Assembly (NCBI GenBank): GCA_025451535.1
Contig: JANWKE010000114.1
Coordinates: 1-44,213 of the forward strand
Direction of reading: 5' to 3'
Origin: Verrucomicrobiia bacterium
Lineage (GTDB): Bacteria > Verrucomicrobiota > Verrucomicrobiia > Limisphaerales > UBA11358
DNA: 44,213 bases
The notes beneath the pieces are model-generated. The model was not told the origin of the DNA and did not search any database. It saw only the letters and a program-made list of their open reading frames with translations. How positions within the stretch are numbered: the stretch's first letter is position 1; each line of letters opens with the position of its first letter. Below are positions 8,615 through 16,991 of this stretch, piece by piece. Position numbers and translations under genes: made by a program.

Positions 8615-9088
8615 ATGCCAGGAAATCATTTGATAAAGTGTATCCTGGGCATCGTTATTCTGTTGTGCCTGGCGAGTGCTGTTTGGTTCGCGTGGTTGAC
8701 GGTTGATAATTCCAGGTTTGACTCGCTTGCTCTTACTCCTGAGGCGCGTACAAAAAAGTCCCCATTAATCGTCTATGCAGTCGCAAAACGAGATGAACCC
8801 GGGTCGCCGTTCGTCATTCAACAGATATGGAAGGATGCCCGGAAATTGCGTACTCCCTTAACGGGTTCGCGCATACCCGAGGTCATGTCAAATAATCTAA
8901 CCAATCGGAACCTGGATGGGGTGGTAGTGTTTTATGGAAATGACTCTTTGAACCCGGAGGATTTAGAGTCGTTCACGTTGGTCACTGTGCAAGATGGAAT
9001 GGTGGAGGATACGGCGCCAGAACAATCTGGAGAACTCGGAGAAATTAAAACATCTTTGGAACAGTACAAAAGGAACTGCGGATTATAA
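8615..9088 (+). CDS. Hypothetical membrane-anchored protein
   Basis: 157 residues that I do not recognise. One hydrophobic segment at about residues 6-28 (KCILGIVILLCLASAVWFAWL) suggests an N-terminal signal anchor with the rest outside the membrane. The remainder is soluble with a mixed alpha/beta look (PLIVYAVAKRD, LDGVVVFYGND, SFTLVTVQDG) and an acidic region before the C-terminus. Base composition is clearly more AT-rich than the neighbouring ftsZ. It starts 94 bases after ftsZ in the same direction and ends 21 bases before the convergent NHL gene. It could be a recently acquired or weakly constrained gene. The ATG at 8615 lacks a strong Shine-Dalgarno. Confidence 0.6.
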   Translation: MPGNHLIKCILGIVILLCLASAVWFAWLTVDNSRFDSLALTPEARTKKSPLIVYAVAKRDEPGSPFVIQQIWKDARKLRTPLTGSRIPEVMSNNLTNRNLDGVVVFYGNDSLNPEDLESFTLVTVQDGMVEDTAPEQSGELGEIKTSLEQYKRNCGL

Positions 9089-9109
9089 ATTGGAGCATTA
9101 ACCGTCGGG

Positions 9110-12100
9110 TCAAGGCGCAAGGGACCGGTAGAACTTCGCCGGGCTGGTTGGCGCGGTGGCGTCGGTAAATTGCCAATTGCCATCGATCCCGGCGATGTTG
9201 GTCGAAAGCGGCTGCCAGACGGCCGGCGGCGAAAGGTTGGTGGTACAAAGCACCACATTGGTTGAACCGGGTTGGCTCACGAAATTGAGCGACACACTGC
9301 CGTCGGGGTTGGGAACGGTTTGATAAATGAGCGGCGAGAGGGCTACGGTCAGGTTGGCCACACTGCTGGTCACACTGCTGCCCGGACCGTTCACGACTAC
9401 TTGATAATCGCCCGCATTGGCCGCCGTCACGTTGTTCAGCGTCAAGACCGGGCCCCGGGTGTTGGTCACTTTGCGGACACGGTAGTTGGCGGTATCCGAA
9501 ATGAACAAGTTGCCGGCGGCATCCACTGTCACACCATAGGGATAATTCAAACGGGCATTGGTGGCGGCGCCGCCGTCGCCGGAATAACTTCCATGTGCCG
9601 GGTAACCCGCCCCCGAGCCCGCCACCCTTGTGATAAAGTCGTTGGTGTTGACCTGACTGATCCGGTAATTGTAGGTGTCTGCGATGAACACGTTATCCTC
9701 GGCATCCACCGCCACGCCAAAAGGACGGTCCAGACTGACGCTGGTCGCAGGTGTGCCGTCGCTGGAATCGGTTCGGTAATCCATCGCGCTGGTGGAGACA
9801 ACTGCCGGAACGGGTCCGCCAGTCCCCGCCACGGTGGTGATCATGCCATTGGTGTATATTTCGCGAATGACGCTGTTGCCAGCCTCGGCGACGAACACAT
9901 TGCCGGCGACATCCACCGCAATACCGAAGGGAGCATCCAGGTTGGCGCCGGTGGCGGGACCGCCGTCGCCGGCATACCCCGCCGTGCCGTTGCCTCCGAT
10001 GGTTGTGATTATGCCGTTGGTGTCTACCATTCGAATGCGCTGGTTGCCGGTATCGGCAATGAACAGATTGCCGGCGGCATCCAACGCCACGCCACCGGGC
10101 TGGTACAAGCTCGCATCAGTGGCGGGGCCGCCGTCTCCGGAATAACCGTAATAGTTATCGCCCACCACGGTGGTGATGATGCCATGGGTATCCACTTTTC
10201 GGACCCAGTTGTTCCCGTCATCCGCAATGAACAGGTTACCGGCGGCATCCACCGCCACGCCCGTTGGAGATTCCAAATTGGCGTTGGTGGCTGCGCCGCC
10301 GTTGCCGGCATGACCTGCCGTGCCGTTGCCGGCTATAGTGGTAATGATGCCGCCGGCGTTCACTTCGCGAATGACACAGTTATTATTGTCCGCAATAAAA
10401 AGGTTGCCAAACGTATCCTCCGCTGTGCCGAGAGGGCCATTCAAGCTGGCGCCGGTGGCGGGGCCGCCGTCACCCGAATAACCCGCCGTGCCATTGCCGG
10501 CGATCGTCGTGATGATGCCGTTGGCCAGATTCGTGTGGTTGAATTGCCATTGATAGGTGAACGGCCCGACGCCGGAAACTTCCGCGCTGAAGGTGACATT
10601 GCCGCCTGCCCACAGGGCTCGACTGGCGGGTTGCGTATTGATGGACAGGGGCGAATCAACAACCGTGAGGATGGCCAGTGAACTGGTGACACAGCCCGCC
10701 ACATTGGTTATCACCACCGCATAGCTGGCCGCATCGGCATGTTGCACAGCGCCCAAGGTGAGGGTATCGGCCGTCGAACCCGAGGCATTGCCACCGTCGG
10801 TCATGGCCAAACCATTTTTCAGCCATTGATAACCCGACGAAGCCACTCCACCGACCGCCACGGAAAAAGTTGCCGTTGTGCCCACCACATTGGCGCGGCT
10901 GGCCGGTTGGCGGGTAATCGTGGCTACAATCACGGTGGCGACGCTGCTGGTCACACTGCCGCCGGAACCGGTTACCACCACCTGGTAATCCCCCGCATTG
11001 GCCGCCGTCACGCTGTGGAGTGATAACGTGGGCAGATCGGGCGTTACTTTACGGATACGGTTGTTGTCCGTGTCCGCAATAAAAAGATTGTCGGAAGCAT
11101 CTACCGCCACACCATAAGGAAAGTTCAAACTGGCGCTGGTAGCCATCCCGCCGTCACCGTAATAACCGTTGTTGCCGTTGCCGGCCACCGTTGTAATGAT
11201 GCCGTTGGCATTGACCATGCGAATGCGTTGAAGGCCATAGTCGGCGATGAACAAGTTGCCAAGGGCGTCCACGGTTACTCGCCAGGGGTAACCCATACTG
11301 GCGTTGGTGGCGGGACCGCCGTCGCCCGAATAACCATAGGTACCGTTGCCGGCCACCGTTGTGATGATGCCGTTGGTGCTCACCTTGCGGACGCGGGTAT
11401 TAGACCAATCGGCAATGAACAAGTTACCCGAGTTGTCCACGGCCACGCCTTTGGGAGCATTCAGGTTGGCGTTGGTGGCGGGACCGCCGTCGCCGGAAAA
11501 ACCCGGCGTGCCGTTGCCGGCTACGGTCGTGATGGTGCCATTGGTGCTTACTTCCCGGATGCACCGGTTGCCGGTATCCGCGATGAACAAGTTGCCGGAG
11601 GTGTCCACGGCCACGTCGTCAGGGAAGTGCATACTGGCATTGGTGGCGGGGCCACCGTCACCGGAATAACCCAATGCGCCATTACCCGCTACTGTGGTGA
11701 TGGTGCCGTTGGTACTTACTTTGCGAACACGTTCATTGAGGTTGTCCGCAATGAACAGGTCGCCGGTGGCGTCCACCGCCACTCCATCGGGATAAGCCAG
11801 GCTTGCATTGGTGGCGGAGCCGCCGTCACCCGAATAACCGTATGTGCCGTTGCCCGCGACCGTCGTCATAATACCGTTGGTGCCCGCCATACGGACGCTT
11901 TGGTGGCCCAGATCCGCAATAAACAGGTCGCCGGAGGCATCCGCAGCCACGGCAAAGGGACTGTTCAGACTGGCGTTGGTGGTGGCGCTGCCGTCACCAC
12001 CGTTTCCTCCGCCGGCAACCGTCGTGATGATACCATTGGGCAGGTTTATTGAATCGATCTGCCATTGATAATGGAATGGTCCGTTGCCAGAAGCCCCCAC

Positions 12101-12229
12101 GGTCAAAGTGACGTTGCCGCCCGCCCATACAGCTTGACCGACCGGTGGGTTGGTGATGGCGGGAGGTTGTGCAGACAGCGGTACCAACGCACCGGTCCAG
12201 ATTGTCAGGAGGATGCTGCAAATTCTCAT
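9110..12229 (-). CDS. Secreted protein with two NHL propellers nested in Ig-like domains
   Basis: About 1039 residues. The signal peptide is MRICSILLTIWTGALVPLSA; this ATG is preferred over a TTG five codons upstream. The protein is a near-duplicate of one module used twice. Each module opens as an Ig-like domain (AVWAGGNVTLTVG...FHYQWQ), is interrupted by six NHL repeats of ~56 residues (GIITTVAGNG, GYSGDGGPATNA, GVAVD.GNLFIAD, RIRKV), then resumes the Ig fold (TLSLHSVTAANAGDYQVVV). Another Ig-like domain lies between the modules. The C-terminus (SVSLNFVSQPGSTNVVLCTT to FYRSLAP) resembles a terminal beta module also seen in the kelch protein at 38104. NHL propellers often bind proteins or glycans or mimic enzyme folds; no catalytic residues were identified. 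A secreted or surface role is inferred. Confidence 0.88.
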   Translation of the reverse strand: MRICSILLTIWTGALVPLSAQPPAITNPPVGQAVWAGGNVTLTVGASGNGPFHYQWQIDSINLPNGIITTVAGGGNGGDGSATTNASLNSPFAVAADASGDLFIADLGHQSVRMAGTNGIMTTVAGNGTYGYSGDGGSATNASLAYPDGVAVDATGDLFIADNLNERVRKVSTNGTITTVAGNGALGYSGDGGPATNASMHFPDDVAVDTSGNLFIADTGNRCIREVSTNGTITTVAGNGTPGFSGDGGPATNANLNAPKGVAVDNSGNLFIADWSNTRVRKVSTNGIITTVAGNGTYGYSGDGGPATNASMGYPWRVTVDALGNLFIADYGLQRIRMVNANGIITTVAGNGNNGYYGDGGMATSASLNFPYGVAVDASDNLFIADTDNNRIRKVTPDLPTLSLHSVTAANAGDYQVVVTGSGGSVTSSVATVIVATITRQPASRANVVGTTATFSVAVGGVASSGYQWLKNGLAMTDGGNASGSTADTLTLGAVQHADAASYAVVITNVAGCVTSSLAILTVVDSPLSINTQPASRALWAGGNVTFSAEVSGVGPFTYQWQFNHTNLANGIITTIAGNGTAGYSGDGGPATGASLNGPLGTAEDTFGNLFIADNNNCVIREVNAGGIITTIAGNGTAGHAGNGGAATNANLESPTGVAVDAAGNLFIADDGNNWVRKVDTHGIITTVVGDNYYGYSGDGGPATDASLYQPGGVALDAAGNLFIADTGNQRIRMVDTNGIITTIGGNGTAGYAGDGGPATGANLDAPFGIAVDVAGNVFVAEAGNSVIREIYTNGMITTVAGTGGPVPAVVSTSAMDYRTDSSDGTPATSVSLDRPFGVAVDAEDNVFIADTYNYRISQVNTNDFITRVAGSGAGYPAHGSYSGDGGAATNARLNYPYGVTVDAAGNLFISDTANYRVRKVTNTRGPVLTLNNVTAANAGDYQVVVNGPGSSVTSSVANLTVALSPLIYQTVPNPDGSVSLNFVSQPGSTNVVLCTTNLSPPAVWQPLSTNIAGIDGNWQFTDATAPTSPAKFYRSLAP

Positions 12230-12288
12230 ATTACAGCGCTTCAAAGTTTTCCGGATTGTTGCAGTACTCAGAAGGCAATCCGCAAACT

Positions 12289-12319
12289 ATATTATTAGAA
12301 TGACCATAAGTAAAGTCAA
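12289..12319 (-). promoter_or_regulatory. Candidate promoter of the NHL/Ig gene
   Basis: Reading on the minus strand, TTGACT (12319-12314) is followed after 16 bases by TAATAA, or after 19 bases by TAATAT (12294-12289). This AT-rich patch contrasts with the surrounding GC-rich DNA and lies about 60-90 bases before the ATG at 12229. Confidence 0.4.
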
Positions 12320-12420
12320 GTTAAAACAGGGTGGTTAAAATAATATCGACCTGGATTTTAGTCAGCCGCACCGCAATCTCACCGTGAGTTTTTTCAAAAA
12401 GCGAGCAGCGCTCTCGAGTT

Positions 12421-12478
12421 CAGCCGGCGAATACCCACCGCCGTGTGTATGGCGGGTGTTCGCGTGACTGACCGGCTG
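12421..12478. terminator. Long imperfect hairpin in the gap 12230-12549
   Basis: CAGCCGG (12421-12427) pairs with CCGGCTG (12472-12478), and inside it GCGAATACCC..GCC (12427-12442) pairs with GGCGGGTGTTCGC (12451-12463). It sits between the start of the NHL gene and the 3' end of the lipoprotein gene at 12550, so it may end minus-strand transcripts of that operon. No T-run follows, so a plain repeat element is equally possible. Nothing else gene-like is seen in this 320-base gap. Confidence 0.4.
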
Positions 12479-12549
12479 CGGCAACCGGACAACGCTTAAA
12501 ATGAGATTCATCCGGGACCCGGCGCCAGGCACAACGGCAAATTCTCAAT

Positions 12550-12906
12550 TCAATAATTCTTCGACCAATCTGTCAGCACGCCGTTGGTGTCGAACGTCAA
12601 TTGCAGATAGCGGTCGTTCAAACCAACACTCATACTCTGGCCCACGCCGAAGCCATTGTTCATGCCATTGTTGGGCACGCCGGCACCGCCAGCCGGTTGG
12701 AGAAACCATTTAAGCACCGTCCCGCCGTTACTGAGCCGGCTTTGCCGATTCGGAGGCCCAAGTTCATGGACGGCTTGGGCGAAGGTGTAGCTGCCGACGC
12801 GACTGTTCCAATCCACCGGCGGAACCGTGGCGCAGCCGGAAATAAAAACAACGGCGAGAACCAGAACGGCCAGCAGGGAACCTTTTGCCACGAATTTCAT
12901 TTTCAT
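12550..12906 (-). CDS. Small lipoprotein, paralogue of the one at 13461
   Basis: 118 residues with a lipoprotein signal (LLAVLVLAVVFISGC, Cys at about residue 25) followed by ATVPPVDWNSRVGSYTF. The mature part shares almost its whole plan with the lipoprotein at 13461-13829: PVDWNSRVGSYTF, QAVHELGPPNRQ, LSNGGTVLKW, a Gly-rich GFGVGQ segment, LQLTFDTNGVLTDWSKNY. The pattern of small secreted domain, 'GPP' turn and terminal 'GVL..W' strand is reminiscent of SmpA/BamE-type domains, but this is a guess at fold level only. It is the last gene of a three-gene minus-strand group with the cytochrome c and the paralogue. Confidence 0.8.
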   Translation of the reverse strand: MKMKFVAKGSLLAVLVLAVVFISGCATVPPVDWNSRVGSYTFAQAVHELGPPNRQSRLSNGGTVLKWFLQPAGGAGVPNNGMNNGFGVGQSMSVGLNDRYLQLTFDTNGVLTDWSKNY

Positions 12907-12976
12907 TGGATTTATTTAATAGAAGGCATTTTTCCTGCCAACGACGTTTGCTTTTTCGGTTTCCGACGCTTTAGAC

Positions 12977-13459
12977 CTATTCCGTTGTTCTGAAGGTGCG
13001 TACGTACTTTGCCAGCGCTTCAATTTCGGACGGGGATAATTTATTTGCGAAAGCCGGCATCAGGCCCGGCCCGGCTTTGATCGCATTGACAATCTGTCCA
13101 TCCGTGGTACCCATCTGCCATTCCAGGTTGGCGAAATTCTGCGCGCCAACAAACCAGCCGTGGAAAGTGTGGGCGCGTCCATTTTTACCGTGGCAGGTGA
13201 CGCAATTTTCGGCGAACAGGCCGCGGGCGTCCACTTTGTCTGCCGGATAATTCGCCTGCTGTGTGGTTAAAGGGCCGGTGGACGTGCAGCCGGAAAGCAG
13301 CAGGAGAAGCACTCCCGAAATGACCATCAGCAGAAATGCTCCGCTGAAAAAACTTTGCTTTAGCGTAGCGGCGTCTCGGCAGAGCGCCGCAAATCCCAGA
13401 AACGGAAAGAGTCCGGCTTTCGTTCGAAAGCTGCTACGATTGCTTCGCGGAGGTTTCAT
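12977..13459 (-). CDS. Lipoprotein c-type cytochrome
   Basis: 160 residues from the ATG at 13459, which lies one base after the stop of the upstream lipoprotein gene. The haem-binding motif is CVTCH (residues 86-90), and GPGLMPAFANKLS supplies the likely Met ligand, so this is a class I mono-haem cytochrome. A hydrophobic stretch ending LLLLLSGC makes a lipobox. The first ~35 residues are odd. They are translated from a palindromic repeat (13364-13438) whose first 31 bases recur exactly at 35784-35814. A start at the internal ATG at 13327 (MVISGVLLLLLSGC) would give a normal lipoprotein signal peptide and may be the original start. A role in periplasmic electron transfer is inferred; no partner oxidase is nearby. 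Confidence 0.82.
   Translation of the reverse strand: MKPPRSNRSSFRTKAGLFPFLGFAALCRDAATLKQSFFSGAFLLMVISGVLLLLLSGCTSTGPLTTQQANYPADKVDARGLFAENCVTCHGKNGRAHTFHGWFVGAQNFANLEWQMGTTDGQIVNAIKAGPGLMPAFANKLSPSEIEALAKYVRTFRTTE
13364..13438 (+). repeat. Dispersed palindromic element, copy C1 (inside cytochrome c gene)
   Basis: The element opens with CGTAGCGGCGTCTCGGCAGA and closes with CGAAAGCTGCTACG. Its first 31 bases (13364-13394) are identical to 35784-35814, and the closing 14 bases match 35844-35857 with one difference. The ends CGTAGC..GCTACG form an inverted repeat. It is read through in frame by the cytochrome gene on the opposite strand. Confidence 0.85.
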
Positions 13460-13460
13460 G

Positions 13461-13829
13461 TCAGTAATTCTTTGACCACGCGGTGAGCACATTGTTCGTG
13501 CCGAAGGTCAGTGTCAATACGCGGTCGCTGTAACCCGTTCCAACCGTCTGGCCGACACCGAACCCGGTGTTGCCGCCATAGAAACCCGTGCCGACGCTGA
13601 AGCTGGTGCCGCCTTCGCGATGCGTAATCCAGACAGCCACGGTTTTGCCGTCGCTCAGTTTGGCCTGCTTGTCCGGCGGACCCAGCTCGGTCACGGCCTG
13701 GTCAAAGGTGTAGCTGCCGACGCGGCTGTTCCAGTCAATCGGCCTGGTGGTGGCACAACCGGTCATGACCAGGGCGGCCAGCACCAAGGTCACGAGCGAG
13801 GAAAAGGTCGAAGCAAGACCCGTTTTCAT
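13461..13829 (-). CDS. Small lipoprotein, paralogue of the one at 12550
   Basis: 122 residues. The signal peptide ends VLAALVMTGC (lipobox TGC), followed by ATTRPIDWNSRVGSYTFDQAV, TELGPPDKQAKLSDGKTVAVW, a Gly-rich segment with GFGVGQ, and LTLTFGTNNVLTAWSKNY. The near-identity of the N- and C-terminal segments to the product of 12550-12906 points to duplication, with the cytochrome gene now lying between the two copies. Function is unknown; an outer-membrane or periplasmic location is inferred from the lipobox. It is the first gene of the minus-strand group, and its stop is one base from the cytochrome ATG. Confidence 0.82.
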   Translation of the reverse strand: MKTGLASTFSSLVTLVLAALVMTGCATTRPIDWNSRVGSYTFDQAVTELGPPDKQAKLSDGKTVAVWITHREGGTSFSVGTGFYGGNTGFGVGQTVGTGYSDRVLTLTFGTNNVLTAWSKNY

Positions 13830-13869
13830 GGACCTAATTTAACGCCGCGCCGGCGAACTGCAACGGCGT

Positions 13870-15105
13870 TTATCCCACCAACAACAGGATTGCTACGCCA
13901 ATGACGGTGGTCAGCAACGTCACCGGGATGCCGATTTTCGCATAGTCCCAAAAGCTGATCTTGATGTGCTGGCGCGCGGATTCGACCACGATGATGTTGG
14001 CCACGGAACCGAGGATGGTAAGGTTGCCGGCAAAGGTGGTGGCCAGCGCCATGACCTTCCACATCAACTCGGGATGGGCAAAGCCGGGAATCCATTTGCC
14101 GGCGACCAGCACGAACGGCACGTTGGAAAAAACATTGGAACCGGCGACCGAGAACCAGGCGAGGTTCCAGGCCTGTCTTCCGGTGCTTGAACCGAAAAGT
14201 CCGCGCAGCTGATGATAAATCTGTTCCGGCAGGCCGGTGCGGTTGAGTCCTTCGACGACAACAAAAAGGCCGGCGAAGAAAAAAAGAAGGTTCCAATCCA
14301 CCAGCTTGAGTACCGCGTGCGTATCACGTCGGGCAATGACCATCACCAGCGTCGCGCCGGCGAGCGCCGTCCACGAGAGATTGAATCCGGCCACAAACCC
14401 CGCAAACACCAGCGCGAGCACGCCGAGGGTCATGGCCATGAGCCGCCGGTCCAGCGGGTGTTGAGGAACTTCGGCCAGTTGAATCGAAATGGTGCGAAGC
14501 GTCTTGCGGAAGGCAAAACTCAGGATCGCGAATTCAACCGCCAGTCCGGCGATGGAAACCGGGAGGAGCGACAGGCAAAAGTTTGTGAAAGGGATTTTGG
14601 ACAGATGGCCGATAATCATGTTTTGCGGGTTGCCGACAAGCGTGCAGGTGCTGCCGATGTTGGCGCTCATCGCCAGGGCCAGGAGGTAAGGCAATAACGG
14701 CAATCGCCCGCGCACCACAACGGTAACGACCAGTGGCGTCAACATCAGGCAAATTGTGTCGTTCACGAGCAGCGCGGACAAAACGCTGGCCGAGAGTGTC
14801 AGGTACAGGAGCAGCCGCTGCGGAGTTTTTGCCACGCGCAGCACCCAGTCCGCCGTCCATTCAAAAAATCCCGCGAGATAAAGGTAAGCCGAGATAAGGC
14901 TCATGCCCAGCAGCAGCACCAGCGTGTCGTAGTCCACGGCCCGGTAGGCTTGTTCGGGCGTGAGGATGCCACAGCCGACCATCAGCACCGTGCCGAGCAG
15001 CGCGGCGGCGGGTCGGTTCAAGGGCAGAATGTGCAATTGGCGTCCGCTGAGCAACAGATAGGTCAGTGCAAAAATTGCGAGGGCAACAATTTCCTTGGAA
15101 TGCAT
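13870..15105 (-). CDS. ArsB/CitT-type (ion transporter superfamily) anion permease
   Basis: 411 residues with about eleven hydrophobic segments. It resembles the ion transporter superfamily (ArsB/NhaD/SLC13-like): the repeated half-motif [14 protein letters not shown] followed by [16 protein letters not shown] in the first half, and [14 protein letters not shown] followed by [21 protein letters not shown] in the second. Such paired NxP-type hairpins form the substrate site in these antiporters and symporters. Substrate cannot be told from sequence alone; arsenite, dicarboxylate, sulfate or sodium are possible. No arsR or arsC is nearby, so an arsenic role is not supported. It ends 40 bases after the lipoprotein gene start and may head the same minus-strand group. 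Confidence 0.8.
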   Translation of the reverse strand: MHSKEIVALAIFALTYLLLSGRQLHILPLNRPAAALLGTVLMVGCGILTPEQAYRAVDYDTLVLLLGMSLISAYLYLAGFFEWTADWVLRVAKTPQRLLLYLTLSASVLSALLVNDTICLMLTPLVVTVVVRGRLPLLPYLLALAMSANIGSTCTLVGNPQNMIIGHLSKIPFTNFCLSLLPVSIAGLAVEFAILSFAFRKTLRTISIQLAEVPQHPLDRRLMAMTLGVLALVFAGFVAGFNLSWTALAGATLVMVIARRDTHAVLKLVDWNLLFFFAGLFVVVEGLNRTGLPEQIYHQLRGLFGSSTGRQAWNLAWFSVAGSNVFSNVPFVLVAGKWIPGFAHPELMWKVMALATTFAGNLTILGSVANIIVVESARQHIKISFWDYAKIGIPVTLLTTVIGVAILLLVG

Positions 15106-15159
15106 AGGAAATGTTATCGGTTTTGGAAATGGGATTTCAGAACTGCCGGCCTCAACCCG

Positions 15160-15290
15160 GTAGCGCGGGCGTCCTTGCCTGCGAGTTCACCCGGCGACTC
15201 GCCGGGTGTTCCTGCTGGCGGCGGGACACCACCGCAACCCTCGGTTGGGATGACTGCGGTACGAGCCGGTTTGCGGGAAGCAAGTGTCGT
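15160..15290. repeat. GC-rich structured repeat between transporter and metG
   Basis: The 190-base gap between the transporter start and the metG stop holds GC-rich repeat-like sequence. A perfect palindrome lies at 15188-15208 (CACCCGGCGA, centre C, TCGCCGGGTG). The opening GCGCGGGCGTCC is similar to the element inside dsbD at 29701-29745. No gene is seen. Confidence 0.55.
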
Positions 15291-15295
15291 CGCCA

Positions 15296-16852
15296 TCACG
15301 GTTCTTTGCGGGGAAACAGCGGCGCGGGTTCACCGATTTTATGGCCCGGCTGCAGTCCACCCCATGTCGCTTCGGAAAATTTGTCCGGCGCGCCGGTCAA
15401 ACCGAGTTGGGCGTAAATCTTTGTCGCCGTGCCGGGGAGGAATGGCCAGAGCAAAACCGCCAGCACGCGACAGGTTTCGGCAAGGTTGTAGAGCACGTCG
15501 TCGAGCCGTTTGGCTTGTGCCGGGTCCTTGGCGAGTTTGAACGGCGCGGTTTGGTCTACATACTGATTAGCGCGCGCAACCACCTTCCAAATCCATTCAA
15601 GCCCGGCTTGTAGTTCATTCGCTTGCAGCGAAGCCCGGCACGATTCTGCTTTCGTGGTCACATCTTCCGAAAGTTCATTTGCTTTCGCCGGCACGATTCC
15701 GTTGCGATAGCGCTTGAGCATCGAGAGCGAACGGTTGACCAGATTGCCGAGACCGTTGGCGAGTTCGGCCTGGTAGCGCGCCTTAAAACCGGCGTCGGTC
15801 CAGTTGCCGTCCGGGCCGATGTCGAGTTCGCGCAAGACGTAAAACCGGAAGGCGTCCAGACCCCATTCGTCAATGACGACAATGGGATCCACAATGTTGC
15901 CGGTGCTCTTGCTGATTTTCGCGCCGTCCTTCTGCCACCAGCCGTGAACCAGAAGTTGTTTCGGCAGCGGCAGGCCCATGGCTTTGAGCATGATGGGCCA
16001 GAACACGGCGTGAAATTTCAAAATGTCCTTGCCGATGACGTGAATCTCCGCGGGCCACAATTCAAGTTCGGAGTCCGGAGTCCGGAGGTTGGAGTGCGAT
16101 GCCGCGCGAATGGCAGCATCGCCATGCGCGGCGGGGATGGAGATGTAATTCACCAGCGCGTCGAACCAGACGTAGGTGACGAAATCCTTGTCGAAGGGGA
16201 GGGGAATGCCCCAGTTCAAGCGTGCGGCCGGGCGCGAGATGCAGAGGTCTTCCAGCGTGTTGTTCTTGAGAAAGCCGAGCACTTCGTTGCGCCGGTAATC
16301 CGGCTGTACAAACGATGGATTCGCTTCGAGATAATCAATCAACCATTGCTGATGATCGCGGAGTTTGAAGTAGTAATTGTCCTCTTTCAGTTTAATGACT
16401 TCGCCATAGGACGGATCAAACGTTCCATCGGGAAGCCGGTCCTTCTCGGTCAGAAACGTTTCTTCTTTGGTCGAATAAAATCCTTCGTAAGTAGCCCGGT
16501 AAAATTGTCCGGCGGCGTGAAGCCCGGCCAGAATCGCCTGGACAAATTCCTTGTGTCGCGGCTCGGTGGTCCGGACAAAATCATCATTCGTCAGTTCCAG
16601 TTTCTTCGCGAACGCCTTCCAATCGGCCGCCAGTTCGTCGCAGTAAGCCTGCGGCGATTTACCCTCCGCCTGCGCCGCCTGCTGGACCTTCTGGCCGTGT
16701 TCATCCAGGCCGGTCAGGAAAAAAACCTGCTGCCCGAGGCTGCGTCGCGACCGCGCGATCACGTCGGCAACGATTTTTTCGTAAGCGTGGCCGAGGTGCG
16801 GCTGGCCGTTCACGTAATCGATCGCGGTGGTGATGAAAAACCGTTTGTTCAT
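15296..16852 (-). CDS. metG: Methionyl-tRNA synthetase
   Basis: 518 residues from the ATG at 16852 (MNKRFFITTAIDYVNGQPHLGH). Class I synthetase motifs are HLGH (HIGH) near the N-terminus and KISKS (KMSKS) in the second half, with the TGLDEHGQKV and DALVNYIS segments typical of MetRS. The anticodon-binding helical domain follows (ANGLGNLVNRSLSML). There is no CxxC zinc-knuckle pair and no C-terminal tRNA-binding appendix, as in the shorter MetRS type. A 7-bp tandem array (16065-16095) is translated in frame as HSNLRTPDSELEL within the catalytic region just before WPAEIHVIGKD. An upstream extension of the frame to 16915 looks non-coding. Confidence 0.95.
   Translation of the reverse strand: MNKRFFITTAIDYVNGQPHLGHAYEKIVADVIARSRRSLGQQVFFLTGLDEHGQKVQQAAQAEGKSPQAYCDELAADWKAFAKKLELTNDDFVRTTEPRHKEFVQAILAGLHAAGQFYRATYEGFYSTKEETFLTEKDRLPDGTFDPSYGEVIKLKEDNYYFKLRDHQQWLIDYLEANPSFVQPDYRRNEVLGFLKNNTLEDLCISRPAARLNWGIPLPFDKDFVTYVWFDALVNYISIPAAHGDAAIRAASHSNLRTPDSELELWPAEIHVIGKDILKFHAVFWPIMLKAMGLPLPKQLLVHGWWQKDGAKISKSTGNIVDPIVVIDEWGLDAFRFYVLRELDIGPDGNWTDAGFKARYQAELANGLGNLVNRSLSMLKRYRNGIVPAKANELSEDVTTKAESCRASLQANELQAGLEWIWKVVARANQYVDQTAPFKLAKDPAQAKRLDDVLYNLAETCRVLAVLLWPFLPGTATKIYAQLGLTGAPDKFSEATWGGLQPGHKIGEPAPLFPRKEP
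16065..16095. repeat. 7-bp tandem array D1, inside metG
   Basis: AGTTCGG, AGTCCGG, AGTCCGG, AGGTTGG, AGT: about 4.4 heptamers. It is translated in the metG frame as part of SNLRTPDSELEL, almost the same peptide that a similar array gives in the phosphohexomutase gene (36521-36555). Confidence 0.8.
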
Positions 16853-16991
16853 TGAAAAACGAGTGTGACGGACAAACGCACCATTGGCAATCCTGCGCCA
16901 CAAATCCCGCGGCAATCCCCTTGCCGCAAGCGCATTTCAGGGTATAATGCCTGTCGGCTGTGGCGGAAAACCAGCCGGCAAATAAAACCGC

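Noticed and set aside
9272-10681. Long plus-strand open frame (469 residues) opposite the NHL/Ig gene, and a similar one at 11228-12052
   Set aside because: It mirrors the NHL repeats of the minus-strand gene with a repetitive His/Gly/Ala composition; the minus-strand frame has a signal peptide and clear domains.
9500-12030. Regular ~168-bp periodicity, considered as a CRISPR or satellite array
   Set aside because: The period is the coding length of one NHL repeat (about 56 codons) and substitutions respect the reading frame.
13870-15105. Arsenite efflux (ArsB) as a firm name for the transporter
   Set aside because: The fold fits the ion transporter superfamily, but there is no arsR, arsC or arsA nearby and substrate residues cannot be read.
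15623-16855. 410-residue plus-strand frame opposite metG
   Set aside because: No recognisable domain; metG on the other strand has all synthetase motifs.
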